Under the pieces are notes generated by a model. The model made no database searches. It was not told where the DNA came from and worked only from the letters and a program-made list of their open reading frames with translations. From contig OZ018415.1 in assembly GCA_963969595.1 (NCBI GenBank), positions 4,960,001 to 5,024,000 on the forward strand: a DNA stretch of 64,000 nucleotides, written 5' to 3'. The DNA is from Neckera pumila (taxonomy: Eukaryota; Streptophyta; Bryopsida; Hypnales; Neckeraceae). Positions 12,171 to 24,197 of the stretch are shown piece after piece. A program made the translations under genes and the position numbers. Each line of letters starts with the position of its first letter. The first letter of the stretch is position 1.

Positions 12171-12456
12171 TAAGGTAACTACACCTAATATCGCACGCTT
12201 CCTAAAATTGCACATTGGATATTCTTACCTAAAATGTACTCCCACTATTCATATGACTTTATGACCTCTTTTAGGTGCACCTATTTCCAGCACTTTGAAA
12301 ATTTGTAGCTTATTCACAGGGTGTCCAAAAAATGCATTCTAAGAGAATCTAGAATCCTATTTTGACTACCAATGGGACCCCACAATTTTTTTTTCAATAT
12401 AACAGTGAAAACCATGCTGAATTACTTAACTGTGCGATTTAAGGTGCAGTTAAAGG
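12171..12456. mobile_element. MITE family B, copy 2
   Basis: Starts TAAGGTAACTACACCTAATA. The right end, GCGATTTAAGGTGCAGTTAA, has decayed relative to the copy at 9150. The body is collinear with that copy, including AGAGAATCTAGAATCC. It sits between units 1 and 2 of repeat D. Confidence 0.7.
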
Positions 12457-13080
12457 CATTTGGCTTAGTATGGCATGCGAAAATGTTACTCCATATACCT
12501 TTCAATGCCACTCAAGTAGTAGGGGGTCTCGCACCCATGGCAAGCTCGCTTTGCCAATTAGAGAAATATGGTGCGTCGAAGTGGTGAATCCCTTCACTTA
12601 TGTCGTGACTCACAAACCATACCGTGTATGAGATGGATACATGAAATTGGTTGAGGCGGAAACAGCCAACATTGTCAAAAGAAGCAACCATGGAAGCAAC
12701 TCAGTGTCGTTGGATAGGAAAAATATTTTTGTAGCATTAGCAGTTGAAAACAATGAGTTTTCAAAACAAGAATTAGAAATTTTTTAAGAAATTTCTATAA
12801 ATTTTCAAAAGTGGAACATCCGTAGCCACTGAAACTATCGTATAGCTTGGTTTTGCCAAGTGGACAAACGTGGTCCTGGTTAATGCTTGTCCAAGTGGTG
12901 AATCTTCACTTATGTCATTACTTGTGAACCATACCATGTTTGAGATAGATATATGAAATTGATTAAAGAAACACCTATAATCGTCAAAATAAGCAATCTA
13001 ACATAGTTGGAGGCACCTTTTTTGGGATAAATGTTTTTGTAGCATTAGCAATTGAAAATCGTGAAAATGGCAGTTAAATA
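12457..13080. repeat. Repeat D, units 2 and 3 (hold empty TTAA-element sites)
   Basis: Unit 2 (12457-12840) and truncated unit 3 (12841-13080) repeat TTTGCCAA, GTGGTGAATC-TTCACTTATGTC, GAGATRGATA and TTTTTGTAGCATTAGCA in order. At 12744-12747 and 13052-13055 they read TTGA where unit 1 carries the TTAA element. Confidence 0.65.
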
Positions 13081-13120
13081 TGGGAATGGTGATTAATGAC
13101 ACTTAGTTGAGGGATACAAT

Positions 13121-13693
13121 TTAACCTCTAAAGGAACATGAGTGTAGATTTTGAACAATGAATGAACAGAAAATACATCCTAAACTCACCGAAATGTGTT
13201 TTTTCATCCATCAATTTTGTTTGAAGATTCTTATATTAGTTCTTTAACATTTGTACGGTTCAAATTATGAAGATTATGCTTTGCACATATTCTATAATTC
13301 AAAAGGTATCAGGAGGTCTAACCTCAAAAGTACTTTTTTAGTTCAAAAAATGACCCTTCAAAAATGACTTGAATCAAAAAATCAAATAAAAATATTCAAA
13401 AGTCACTATAATTAGAACTCAATAATTTGAACTTATAGAAAAAAAAAATTTTAAATCATAAATATTCAATCTAAAATTGATTTTAGAAGGAATTTCTAAT
13501 TTTTGGCTTCAAATTTTATTGAAAAACATTGGTATATATTTATGTTGATCTAACCGTATGGATGTGATTTATAAATAGCATTTTACAACTATTGTTTGAG
13601 AGTCATCATTAAAATAGTATTTTAAATTGCAATTTATAATAGATCTTCACAATTTTGGAAATCTGGACACTCCTCCAATCCTTTAAGGATTAA
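13121..13693. mobile_element. TTAA element, subfamily 5, 573 bp
   Basis: Starts TTAACCTCTAAAGGAACATG and ends ATCCTTTAAGGATTAA; TTAA is present on both sides. The first part (GAGTGTAGATTTTGAACAA) recurs in a truncated copy at 34703. No coding capacity. Confidence 0.7.
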
Positions 13694-13745
13694 TGGAAGT
13701 GTAGTTGTCATGAATGGGTACACGGACGGTTTTGGGTGTTTCACC

Positions 13746-14738
13746 TTAACTCTTAAAAGCCCAAGGCAATTTCTGGCTCCAAAACCATTGAAAACTGTCA
13801 TTTCTGTTGCGATCACTCAAGAAACCATTTTTTTTTAGAATCTAATCATAGGATCTTGTACTTCACTTGTTTTAGAATATGTGGTAAAAATTTCATGAAG
13901 GTTGACCGTACGGATTGGAAGATATTAGCATTTGAAGTTGAAAAAAAAGTTTTTTTGAATTATGGCCTGCAATTTCAGATGACTTTACCGGCCATTTGTA
14001 GATCTCTTTTTACTACACATCTTTGGGTTATTGTTTTTTATGTTGAAGATTTGAGTTGAGTGTCGGGGGAAAAAATTTCAAAATGTCAAAACTTGCTTTT
14101 CACATATAAAAAAATTGTTAAATAGAAGTAGGTCCATAATTGAATGAAATACTAAAACATTAATAGCTCTTAGGTGGAAATAAAACACCATAACCCTAGC
14201 AGTGGAATTGAACTCAACCTTAACCTTTTCAAAAAAAGTTTGAAAAAATTTGAAAATTGCATTTGAAAATGAATTCTATAAGTTTTTTTTTGAAGAAGAT
14301 GCTAGATTGCCCAAAAAACAAGATTGTCTATAACTTTCTCCTTATGAGTCCAAATAGAATGAATCAAAGCTTCAAATGTAGACAAAAACATGATCTTTGA
14401 GAATTTTTATTTTATTTTTTAAATTCACTTTCTTACACGGGGTTTTTTTTTGCCCGGCGAGTTACTTTTCTAACTTTGGTGGCACAACTTTTGCTCTTGG
14501 GCACCGATTGAAAAAAAAATTATATTTTTAGAGAGCTAATGTGGTTCCCTATCTTCTAAAAAAGTTTCCAAAAATCATGAAATTTCCAAATGTCATGAAA
14601 TTTGGTGCATATGAAAGGTATTCTTTACCCCCACCTTCTATTAAAGTTTGGGTCAAAAATATGGAAATCTTTAGTCATACGTCCCTGCCCAAAATTTTTA
14701 TATAGCCAAAAAATGCATATTGGTCCTTTAGGGGCTAA
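13746..14738 (-). mobile_element. TTAA element with hybrid body (subfamily 2 plus subfamily 1)
   Basis: The left part (TTAACTCTTAAAAGCCCAAG, then a GAAAACTGTCATTTCT block) matches inverted subfamily 2. The last 150 bp (TGTCATGAAATTTGGTGCAT to CCTTTAGGGGCTAA) match the inverted left end of subfamily 1. The right flank has become CTAA. It looks like a recombinant between subfamilies, or two nested remnants. Confidence 0.6.
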
Positions 14739-15589
14739 GCATGGATTTCTTGTACAACATATGAGTGCATTGAGACAAATAAAAAAAGTTAGTATACTTC
14801 TTCCATCACCACTTGATGGGAGCTTTGTATAATTTGGTCACCCAAAAACTCAAAGATAAACTTTCAACTCTAATTATGATCAACACCTACTAAAAGATTG
14901 CAAAATGAATTATATTAATGGCTACATTAGATGTCCCTATAGATGAAAAAATGTAATAATATACATTGATCAAGTTCTACATGGATATTCTATTTTCAAC
15001 AAACTTGCTCTCTCATAATTGAGGTTGTTTTCTATGTGCATGCAATAAGCTCTTCAAGCGTTGTAATTGGTCATGGAAAAAGACAAAATTGCACCATTCC
15101 AATCCAATGCATTGGGCTATGATCCCATCAAGTAGCTTGAATAGGAATACTTAAATAGGGACTAAATGGATATAACAAATTATTCTTATTTTTAAATTTC
15201 ATGAGTTCACTACTTTATTTATCACCAAATTACATGCTAAAAGCAATATGTTCATCAAGTTTCAATTCAAAGAGTCCGCAAATGACAAGGTCAAAAAAAT
15301 TCTATTTGACAATAGGGTCATTTTACTAAGTAGTGATTCTAAAATTACCTCTACTCAAGGCATTATTGATTCTAGCCGTAAGCCTGTAAGTTAGGTTCTT
15401 CCTTGAAAGTTGATTTTGACTATAAAGTGGAAAAAATTCCAATGTTCATTGACCTAATAGTATAGATTTTCAAATTTTACAAGCTCATAGTTATATAATG
15501 AAGATGGTTGCACCTTGACAAGCTATGATAAATACCTATAAAATGAAAATTTCAGGTTCAAATAAGGAATTTACAAAACAAGAGTTAGA
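14739..15589. other. Non-coding stretch, no gene recognised
   Basis: AT-rich sequence with no motif-bearing open frame and no obvious copy elsewhere in the window. Confidence 0.45.
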
Positions 15590-16586
15590 AGATTGAAAAG
15601 TATGCAAACATAATGATACATATTTCATATATTTACAAGCTTAGATATTTGAAAGTTGGCTTGAGAAGGTAAAGTCAAAATGTCAAAAAGGCATTGGATG
15701 AGTTGGTTTTACTGAGTCTTAGAGGTTAAAACCAAGATTTCACAAACTAAAATTTTAGGCGATTTCAAAGTTTGACTTCCAACCCTAATATTCTATCCAC
15801 TATGTACTTATAAGCTTATTTATTTTGAGGATGAAGGTGGCTTATAAAGCTGGAATTGGACTAGGAGGCCTAGAGTGAGTGTTTGATATTCAAATAAAAA
15901 AATAGAAAAAACAAAAGTTTGTCAATCCAAGAGGTTTGCAAATTCTACAATATTTGGTTTTCAAATTTGCAAATCCTTGAACACTAACTTGATTCATTTT
16001 TTATTCAAAGAGGTATATGCTTATGAACCAAGTTCCTTTGAATTTTAGAATTCTTTCAAATTGGCTAGCCTCCAATCTAGAAGTGGAGAGATTTAAAAAT
16101 GTGCTCATCAACAAGACGGTCCCACAATAACCACAAAATTGTATTAGTTTCTTGAACTCCACAACAATAAGGCTTTGATGTTTGTGTTTGGTGCTCAAGG
16201 CATCGGTTTAGTGAATGTCACTCAAGACCATGCATCCCTCCAACCTTTGAGGCCATATGATCCTTTTCCTCAAGAAATAAATAGCACCATTTGCAACATC
16301 TTGGAACACAAGTATTTGCTTCTACAATGAGATAAGGAGTCCTACCATAAGTGTGTGAGATGAGTGCATGTCACCAAGTGATAGAAGGAGAGGTGCAAGC
16401 TAGTCCTTAATGTGGACTTGCAGTAGTTTGAATGAAACTTGGGCCATAATAAGAAAGAGATATTTAGTTACTCATATAAGCCTACGCCTATATGTGTTGG
16501 GGACTATTATTGATCAATGGTTGTAGGTTGGCACTAGCTAGAAGTAGGCTTGCGGTGTTCTTTGAGTCAGTGGCTTTAGACCACCC
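15590..16586 (+). repeat. Conserved 5' flank of RING unit 1
   Basis: Shares an ordered series of blocks with the sequence upstream of the other RING copies (19190-20294; 48257-49901; reverse 60403-61905). Examples are AAGCTTATTTATTTTGA, AAGTTTGTCAATYCAAGAGG, TTGGCTAGCCTCCAATCTAG and GACCATGCATCC. So RING genes were copied with about 1 kb of upstream DNA, presumably including their promoter. Confidence 0.65.
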
Positions 16587-17290
16587 ATGGAGGAAAGCAA
16601 TCCGATGTTTTGTGCAAGTTGCTTGGAGGAGGAGAAGATTGTTGGTGGTGCCCAAGCCATGGAGGAGCAAGATGTGTTCCAATGCAACATTTGTATGGAC
16701 CCCCCCACCAATTCTGTCCTCACCAAATGCGGCCGGACATATGTATTGTTGGTCTTGTCTTTATCAAAGGCTACAAAATAATAAGAAGCCATGCCTTGTA
16801 TGCAAGCTCAAGGTGGGAAGTGACAACATCACTCCCATTTATAGACGTCAAAGGTCCAAATCAAGCGACCACAATACCTCCTCGCCCTAGTGCTCCTTTA
16901 GAGTGTAGATGAGCAATGCAATCGGATGGCAACGTGGGCGCAACCAATCCGTTTGTATCCATGGCATCCGATTCCACAACACCATCTACATAACCTTCTA
17001 GCATCCAATGGTTGACCTTGGACATAGCTACGTCCGAGCATCTAGAACAGCTGTAGCTTGGAATGAAGAAAATCAAGCAAAGAGATTTAGCATCCATTTT
17101 ACCCGGATGTCCTTCTAGCTCAAAAGTTGGCCGTTCGACTTCTAATGCAAGCCACCACGAACCTCTCCATGAAGATGAATCGGAAGTTGAAGAGATAGAT
17201 GCAACGGAGTACAATAATAGAGCATTGCAAGAAATGAGAGAAATGCAAGCAATGGATAGACCAAGTCGTCTAAGGAGCCAACCTTATTAG
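16587..17290 (+). pseudogene. RING-finger gene, copy 1, broken
   Basis: Homologous to the intact copies at 20295 and 60402. The ATG opens MEESNPM, followed by an acidic stretch and the start of a RING: CNIC at the first zinc pair, then the third cysteine. The metal-binding His is then lost (CGH has become CGR), and a change in length in the next few bases shifts the frame. The core reappears in another frame (PCLVCKLKVGSDNITPIY, 16780-16845). A TGA stop follows where intact C-terminal relatives have CGA. A further C-terminal segment with the family motif EVEEIDATEYN ends at a stop at 17290. Several independent lesions make function as a ubiquitin ligase very unlikely. Confidence 0.75.
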
Positions 17291-17509
17291 TTGGTTTGTA
17301 TAGTGGGGTTGTTGCAAGAATGACTTGATGTTTTTGTTCTACTTTGGCCGTTTCAGCCATATTTTTGGGAGTACTATAAAAGTAGAATTTTTTTTTAAAA
17401 GAAAATATGAAAAATATGAGAAATGTATACACCTATAAGAAGAAGGTGCCCTAAGGAGGAAAAGCAACAAAAAAAAATTTATAAGTAGAAGAACTAGGTA
17501 AGTGAAGAT

Positions 17510-17844
17510 GCACAAGAAAATACATACTTTGACATTTTTATTTGTAAAAAATAGGAAAAATAATTTTAAAAGAAGCTAAAAACTCCATTTGGGAAGACTT
17601 CATGGTAAAGATATTTCACCAAAAAAAGATCTTGAAACCATCTTCAATGTTTAGAATTGCTTGCGCAAGAGAACCTTCTCTGCATAGACGTAGAAGATAT
17701 AAAATAAAATAATTTTTAATGCCCTTGAGTAGAAACATGACTTCCTACTATAGGATAGACTCTAGAATTTCATCTCCAAATTATTAAATTTGGGGACTCC
17801 TAACGTAGTGAAACCTCCTAAAACTCAAAACGTGACATATTAAA
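17510..17844. repeat. Repeat K, copy 1
   Basis: Landmarks TTGACATTTTTATTTGTAAA, AGACTTCATGGT, TTGCGCAAGAG...TGCATAGACGTAGA, and CAAATTATTAAATTTGGG recur in order around 63258 and 62510-62740. It ends at the TTAA-type element at 17845. Confidence 0.55.
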
Positions 17845-18762
17845 TCAACCCCTAAAGTCCCAAGGCCCTTTTTCCATCAAAAACCATTCAGAATTGTCAT
17901 TTCTATAGCAAAGAGCAAAAAAAAATTTTAAATGTGTTTTTTGCATATTTAACCATAGGGTCTTGTACTACACTAGTGTAAGAATGTGTGGAAAATTTTT
18001 AGAAACTTTGACCATATAGATTGCAAGATATTTGCATTTAAAGAGAAGGAATCAAGTTTTTTTGCACCTTGCTCAACTACATTTTTTGGCTTTGAACCTT
18101 CTTAACTTAAATTTTTTGCTCTAATGATTTTGATTTTCTAATTTTATATGATGAAGAATTGAGTTGAGAATCTAAAAAAAAAAATTCAAAAAAGAAACAC
18201 TTAGTTTTCACTCATTAAAAAATTGTTAAGAAGAAGTAGGTTCAAGATCGAAGGAAAAATTAAATCATTAATAACTCTAAGATAACGTTGAAATGTACTG
18301 ATCTCAATGGTGAGATTGTTCTAGCAAGAAATCTTAACCTTGTGAAAATTATTGTTTTTTAAAATTGTCAAAATTGAGTTTAGAAATGAATCCTACAAGT
18401 TATTTTTTCAAAAAGATGCTCTAATTGCCCAAAAAATAAGATTGTCCATAAGTTTGGCATAACAAATCCAAATGGAATGAACCAAAGCTTCTTCGGTAGA
18501 TGAAAATAAAACCTATATGAAATCTATAATTTAAAGTTTTTGTGAGGATTTTTTTCTGCTTGCTAAACTAAAATTTGGTTTTTTACTGCAATAACTTTTG
18601 CTACCAAGCACTGATTGAAATAATAATTACATTTTTGGAAAGCTAATGTGATTTTTTATTTTCACAAAAAAATTAAAAAAATTTCAACAAATATTGGGAC
18701 CGTAGGAGCCTGCCCAAAATCCATTTTGTCCCCCGAGGGGACAACGGGCTTTTAGGGGATAA
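17845..18762 (-). mobile_element. TTAA element, subfamily 2 (inverted)
   Basis: Left TCAACCCCTAAAGTCCCAAG, right GACAACGGGCTTTTAGGGGATAA. The body is collinear with 34924-35854 and, reversed, with 28281 and 32242. The subterminal palindrome TTGTCCCCCGAGGGGACAA is at about 18727-18745. The flanking TTAAs have mutated to TCAA and ATAA. Confidence 0.8.
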
Positions 18763-19189
18763 ATGATTTTTAAATACAAAATGATTTTTGAAAATATAAA
18801 AAAAATATGAAATATGATTAAACTCCAAAGAAGAATCTCCATACAAAATTCAAGCTCATGCGGCTCATGCGAGTCATGCTTCAAAAGTTATTGCAAAAAG
18901 AAGCTTTGGCACTCCTTTTGTGAAAATGTTTCAATATCAGTCTTTCTTGCAATCACTCAATGCCAAGTCACCTCAAACTATATGGATACTTGGTGCAAAG
19001 AAAAAACAAATCTTGTGCTATAAGATGTCATGATGAGGATATAATGTGAACCTTTGTGATCAACAACCATTTTATTGGGTGATTAGAAAGAGCCTCCTTA
19101 TTATACATTAATTCTAAACTTGGACTAAAACCTTTGTTTTCCTAATCTTACAACCTCACATATGTGTGGCTTGTAAAGCACAACTATGA
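18763..19189. other. Non-coding stretch, no gene recognised
   Basis: Contains a segment near 19021 (AAGATGTCATGATGAGGATA...CAACAACCATTTTATTGGGT) that matches the 3' part of the RING units, for example at 21760-21830. It is therefore a diverged RING-unit tail. Confidence 0.5.
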
Positions 19190-20294
19190 TAAAGAAAAAA
19201 CATCCAAAAAGAAGTTTGAGGTTGGAACCAATATTTCAAAAACAAGACATTCATAGAAGATCAAAAGATGTGCAAAACAAATTATCACATGTTTTACAAA
19301 TTGACAACTTCAGTTGTTTGAAAGGTGAATGTGGCTTGAGAAGGTACAGTCACAATGACAACGAGGCATAGAAAGATTGTTTGAATAGATCTTTGAGTTT
19401 ACAACCAAAACCACACAAACTATAAAAGTAGAAGGACTCAAAATCTCCCATCCCTAATACTCTCTATATACTCCGTGTTTACAAGCTTATTTATTTTGAA
19501 GGTCGTAGCGGCTTAGAAAGCTGAATTAAAACTAAGAGACACAAAATGAGTGAATGAGATTTGAATAAAACATTCACAAAATAAGAAGTTTGTCAATTCA
19601 AGAGGTTGCAAATTCTACAATACTTAGGTTATAAATGTACAAATCCTTAAACTCCAACTCCATTCACTCTTGATTCAAAGATTTAATATATGTATGTTTA
19701 TGAGTTCCATTTCTTTGAATTTCTGAATTCTTTTGAATTGGCTAGCCTCCAATCTAGAAGTAGAGATTTGGAAATGGGCTCACTAACAAGACACTCCTAC
19801 AATAACCACAGGCATTGTATTAATATCTTGACTTCCACAACAACGAGGCTTTGATGTTTGCGTTTGGTGCTCGAGGCATTGAGCCTAGTGAATGCCACTC
19901 TAGACCATGCATCCTTCCAACCCTGGAGGCACCATGATCCTTCTCCTCAAGGGATAAATAGGACCATTTGCAACATCTTGAGACACAATTACTTGCTTCC
20001 ACAATGCAATAGGGAGTCCTACTATAAGTGTGTGAGATGACTGTGAGTGTGTATGTGTGACCAATTCATCTGGAAGAAGGGGAGGTACAAGCTAGTCTTT
20101 ATTGTGGACTTAGGGTGGTTCAAGTGAGACTTGGGGTGTGGAAGAGAGAGGTATTTAGTTAGTCATACAAGGCGACGCCTACTAGGGTTGGTGACAATTA
20201 ATATTGATAGCAATTGCAAGGTGGCACTAGCTAGAAGTGGGCTTGCGGTGTTCCTTGAGTCATTGGTTTTAGATCCATTGTGAGAAAGGCACCC
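19190..20294 (+). repeat. Conserved 5' flank of RING unit 2
   Basis: Collinear with 15590-16586 and with the flanks of the two copies in the inverted duplication. Shared blocks include AAGCTTATTTATTTTGAAGG, TTGTCAATTCAAGAGG, TTGGCTAGCCTCCAATCTAG and AGGCATTGAGCC. GCTTGCGGTGTTCCTTGAGT lies just before the start codon. Confidence 0.65.
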
Positions 20295-20624
20295 ATGGAG
20301 GAAAGCAACCGAGTGATTTGCGTGAACTTGGATGAAGAGGAGGTGGTGGTTGGTGCCCAAGCCATGGAGGAGAAGGATGTGTTTGAATGCACCATTTGCT
20401 TGGGCCCCACCACCAATTCCGTCCTCACCTCATGCGGCCACATGTTTTGTTGGTCTTGTCTTTACCAATGGCTAGAAAATGAGAAGAAGCCGTGTCCGGT
20501 GTGCAAGGTCATGGTGGGAAGCGGTGACATCACTCCCATTTATGGATGCCAAAGGGGATCATGCTCCAAATCAAGCGGCGATTTGATACCTCCCTGCCCT
20601 AGTGCCCCTTTGGAGCATAGATGA
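20295..20624 (+). CDS. RING-finger protein, RMA/RNF5-like, truncated C-terminus (109 aa)
   Basis: Probable E3 ubiquitin ligase of the small RMA/RNF5-type class, by RING similarity. The open frame extends upstream to a GTG at 20280, but the first ATG is at 20295 (MEESNRVICV). Residues 1-30 are acidic (DEEEVVVGAQAMEE). A canonical C3HC4 RING follows: CTIC, CGH, FCWSC and CPVC, with the WL pair and proline typical of E2-binding RINGs, then the ITPIYG tail that RNF5-like proteins also carry after the RING. It ends at a TGA where the family has CGA (PLERRRA), a single C-to-T change. There is no C-terminal membrane anchor of the RMA kind. The rest of the gene is further split by an insertion at 20681. 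Whether this short form is expressed or a pseudogene is open. Confidence 0.6.
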   Translation: MEESNRVICVNLDEEEVVVGAQAMEEKDVFECTICLGPTTNSVLTSCGHMFCWSCLYQWLENEKKPCPVCKVMVGSGDITPIYGCQRGSCSKSSGDLIPPCPSAPLEHR

Positions 20625-20680
20625 GCAATGCAATCGGGTGGAAGCGTGGGAGCAACCAACCCGTTTGTATCCATAGCAAA

Positions 20681-21407
20681 ATAGTTGCAAGGAACACTTA
20701 ACAATTTGGGCTCAAAACGGTCTTAGGGCTGGAGTATTGTGGCGTTTGGAATAAAATGTTTTAAAATAAATTAAAATATGGATAATTTGTAAACATTCAA
20801 AATAGTGAATGTGTGAAAATTTCAGACCTAGAAAAATTTATCTCTAAGAGTTATGCATGGTCAAAGAGTGTTGAAAAATGCAAGAAAATAGACCCTTTTG
20901 GATTTTGTTTTTAGAAAATAGTAAAAAAATTCAAAAAATCTAAAAAAAAAGCCATTTTTCCTTACCTGAAGATGCTTCTTCTGAACTATTTTCATCTTTA
21001 AGAAAAAAAATTGTATCTTCTGACACGTGCCCAAAGGTACTGCACTTTGAGCACATGTGGAAGGTGAACATTTTATTATTTTTGGAAAATCTCTTTGTAG
21101 GCTCGTTTACCCTTGGAGGATCTCCTTACTTCTCAATTTTCACCTTCAAATTTCCATTTTTGGGTCAAAAATAGTACTCAAACCCCCCAAAATGGCCAAG
21201 GTAGACATCCAATCCAGGGCAGTTTAAAAATAGTAAAAAAATTTGAAAAAATTTGAAAAAAAAGTCAATGTTCTACACTTTTATGTGTACCTTCGATTCA
21301 AATTTCATAGAAAATGGACATAAGACGCAAAAGTTATGAGCAAAAAACTACCCGTCCAAGGACAAGGGGACAAAAAAAAGGACAAGTGTTTCTTGCAGCA
21401 ACTCAAC
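20681..21407. mobile_element. Insertion (about 0.73 kb) splitting RING unit 2
   Basis: Homologous copies (57205-57215) read straight from CCATAGCA to TCTGATTCC. Here about 727 bp intervene. The ends look inverted: left GTTGCAAGGAACACTT, right AAGTGTTTCTTGCAGC. The target duplication is not clear. Interior non-coding, no family relative seen in the window. Confidence 0.6.
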
Positions 21408-21940
21408 ATTCGATTCCACAACACCACTACCCAACGTTTTGGCATCTAATGGCTAACCTTGGGCATAGGTGTAACGGATGTAGCTTGGAATGAAAAAAAT
21501 CAAGCAAGAGCTTTAGCATCCATTCAACAGGGAGCACCTTCTAGCTCAAAAGTTGTCCGTTCCACTTTTAATGCAAGCCACCAAGAACCTCTCCGTGAAA
21601 GTGAACCCAAAGTTGAAGAGATGGACACAACGGAGTAGACTAGAGTGTTGCAATGGGTAGACCAGGTCGTCCAAGGAATTGTTGGTGCTCAACTTTACCA
21701 GCTAGTTGGTGTAGTGCCAAGGCCCCCCAAACCTTTATGGATGCTTTGTGCAAAAACTATAAGATGTCATTGATGAGGATATGTTGTGAATCTTTTGTGG
21801 TCAACAACCATTTTATTGGGTGGTTAGAAATAGCCTCCCTACTCTACATTACTTCTAAACTTGGACTAAAACATCTACCTTTATTTTGTACTTTGTTGAT
21901 TAATGAAATATTGAACTTTTTGTTTGGAAGTTTAGTATAG
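21408..21940 (+). pseudogene. C-terminal part of RING unit 2, broken
   Basis: Continues the RING gene after the insertion. It encodes the TDVAWNE, RALASI, SFNASHQEPLRESEP and EEMDTTE blocks in the same order as 57067-57507, but an in-frame TAG follows EEMDTTE. A second frame (21653-21940) carries TFMDALCKNYKMSLMRICCE, which recurs in three other copies downstream of the family's usual stop. Not functional as a continuation of 20295. Confidence 0.65.
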
Positions 21941-22834
21941 ATATATCATTGCCAAATCTAAGGGTTTTGAAATCTTGCATGTATTATCCAAACTTTGTAG
22001 AAAACGCTATAGATTTTTGGAGTTCAATGTGGAGATTTGCAATTTTTGTAAGAAGAGGTTTAGGATTAGAGGTCAACAAAATAATAGGGGAAGACAGGCC
22101 ATGAAAAGGAGATGAAATAACTATTTATGTTAAAAAGACGACTTTTACATTGGACTTGATTGTTTTGGTTGCTTTTTGTTTGATAGCACTTGAGACAAAG
22201 CAATTTCTAAATAGTACTTACTTCCTCAATATCAACATTCACATGAAGTATGAATATCATGTAATTGGTAAAAGCAGTTATGATTCCAAAAAATCTTAAG
22301 TTTATTTACAATTGTCAACTTTGCATGGAAGTCCACTCCTGTAGTTGAAGTCTCACACTTTAAATTTTTGTCACACTAGAGTAATTCTTTTAGAAATCCT
22401 GCATACTATGATGTATACAACCACCCACTGCATCCAAACAATGACTTTGGATGTGGCCGTGTTGCAATAATGACTTGTAAGGCAAGTCCAAATGGTATCA
22501 TCAATGCAAGATCTATGTACGGAGTCTTTGAGGTTAAAATCACAAGCCAATTTTAAGAGATTTGTGCATTTTATCTAGCGCTACCAATTGCTTGGATAGC
22601 CAAAGCTTTTAATGAATTTGCACATGCTTTTGATCCATCATGAATTTGTTTGGGAGGCATTCAAATTAATGACCTTAATACTTTCATATCCAATATATTG
22701 TTTAAGCCAGGTGAATACGTTCCTAATGACAATGTCTTCCAAAGGTCTTGGTTGCCTTTATGAAGCTCAAAATCTACATTTGTTGCAACATAAGCATTAC
22801 GATGCTTTCTTGGAGGTTTAGGGTCTGCATTTTT
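21941..22834. repeat. 3' tail of RING unit 2, then unassigned DNA
   Basis: 21941-22440 is collinear with 57730-58250 (for example TTGGACTTGATTGTTTTGGT and CTTTGCATGGAAGTCCACTC) and so with the inverted counterpart in 50960-51440. 22441-22834 is not recognised. A 69-residue open frame at 22612-22821 shows no known motif. Confidence 0.6.
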
Positions 22835-23230
22835 ACAACATAGCTTGGAATGGAGAAGATCAAGCAAAGACTTTTGCATCAATTCAGGGTTTTTTTGGAG
22901 CACCTTGTAGCTTAAAAGTTGGTTCCACTTCTACTCCAAGCCGCCAAGATCTTCTCCGTGAAAATGGGTCCGAAGTTGAAGAAATGGACTCAAAAGAATA
23001 CAATGTAGTAGCAAGGAAGGACAACATCTAGGCAAATTGATAGACTAAGTCGTGGAAGGAATTCTTGGCGCTGACCTTATTAGTAAGTTTGTGTCATACC
23101 AAGGCACCCCAAAACTACATAGATGCTTTATATAACAAATACAAGATGAACCTTATGTGGTCTACAACCATTTTACTGGGAGACCTGTCAAAAATAGCAT
23201 ACTTGCAAGGTGCATTACAACCTTTCTAAA
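22835..23230 (+). pseudogene. Further C-terminal RING-unit fragment
   Basis: Matches the AWNE...RAL, LREN-SEVEEMDS and DALYNKYKMN segments of the family in order, with stops and small indels throughout. No RING part is nearby. This is the most diverged copy, so probably an older duplication. Confidence 0.6.
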
Positions 23231-23307
23231 TCTGAAATAGAATCTCTATCTTTTATTGCCAGAGTTTTATTTGCTTGGGAGTAAATGTATTTTCTACAAA
23301 GAGATTG

Positions 23308-24050
23308 TTAACCCTGGAACGCCACAGACACCATTCCGTGGCGTTTTGATGACAATACTGTTGAGCCAGGAGAGTTCAAAAGCATTTTTCCATCCTCCTT
23401 GTCTTCGTTGACCTTTTACATTGGGTTATGAAGAGTATCCAATTGAATTTGTACTCTTTCCAATTTTTGTCTTCACAGAATTGAGAAGCTATTAAAAAAA
23501 ACGGATCCCCAATTATGCTATTTTAGAGTATTTTGGGATGTGTTGCTCCTTGCTTTAAATCTGAAATTTCTCCACAAAAATGATATTTTTTGAGTTTGAG
23601 TCAAACTAACAAAATGAAGGTCATCTATTCTAGTTCCACCTCCAATTTGAATTTTGAAAAAATTCCTCATACTGCATATTTTATTGCAATTTGAACATTG
23701 GATGTATTTTCAATGTCTATTGTTTTTTAATTATAGAATGACACGGAAATTGAGTTTACACCATGATGTTTGTCATTGTGATATACCCTTATGGTGAAAT
23801 TTTCAGATTTTTGGAAATATTTTTCTATTTAATAGAATTTTTCTTCACTTTTTCTTGAAAAATTCTTAAGAAAATTAGTTTTCCACAAAAAAATCTAAAT
23901 TTTTTCTGAAGTAAAGAAGACATGTACTTTCATCTCTGAAAAATAAAAATAAAAAATTTCATACATATCTAGTTGCAAAATGGTAGCAAATTGAGTGATG
24001 AACACTGAAGTTTGAAATCAATGGTCATGGGTTCGTCATTTAGGGGTTAA
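23308..24050 (+). mobile_element. TTAA element, subfamily 3, 743 bp
   Basis: Starts TTAACCCTGGAACGCCACAG and ends CGTCATTTAGGGGTTAA. The subterminal hairpin AACGCCAC...GTGGCGTT is at about 23317-23343. Same length as, and collinear with, 40011-40753. No coding capacity. Confidence 0.85.
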
Positions 24051-24197
24051 ATGCTTTTCAAGTGAATGAGATGAGAAGCCATGTTTGTAGATGTGGGGTG
24101 TTGGAACATCTACAATTAAACTTGCATCTACAAACCTCTCATCATCAAACTAAAAATTTTCACACTCAAGCCCATTACAACAAGATAGCAATGTCAT

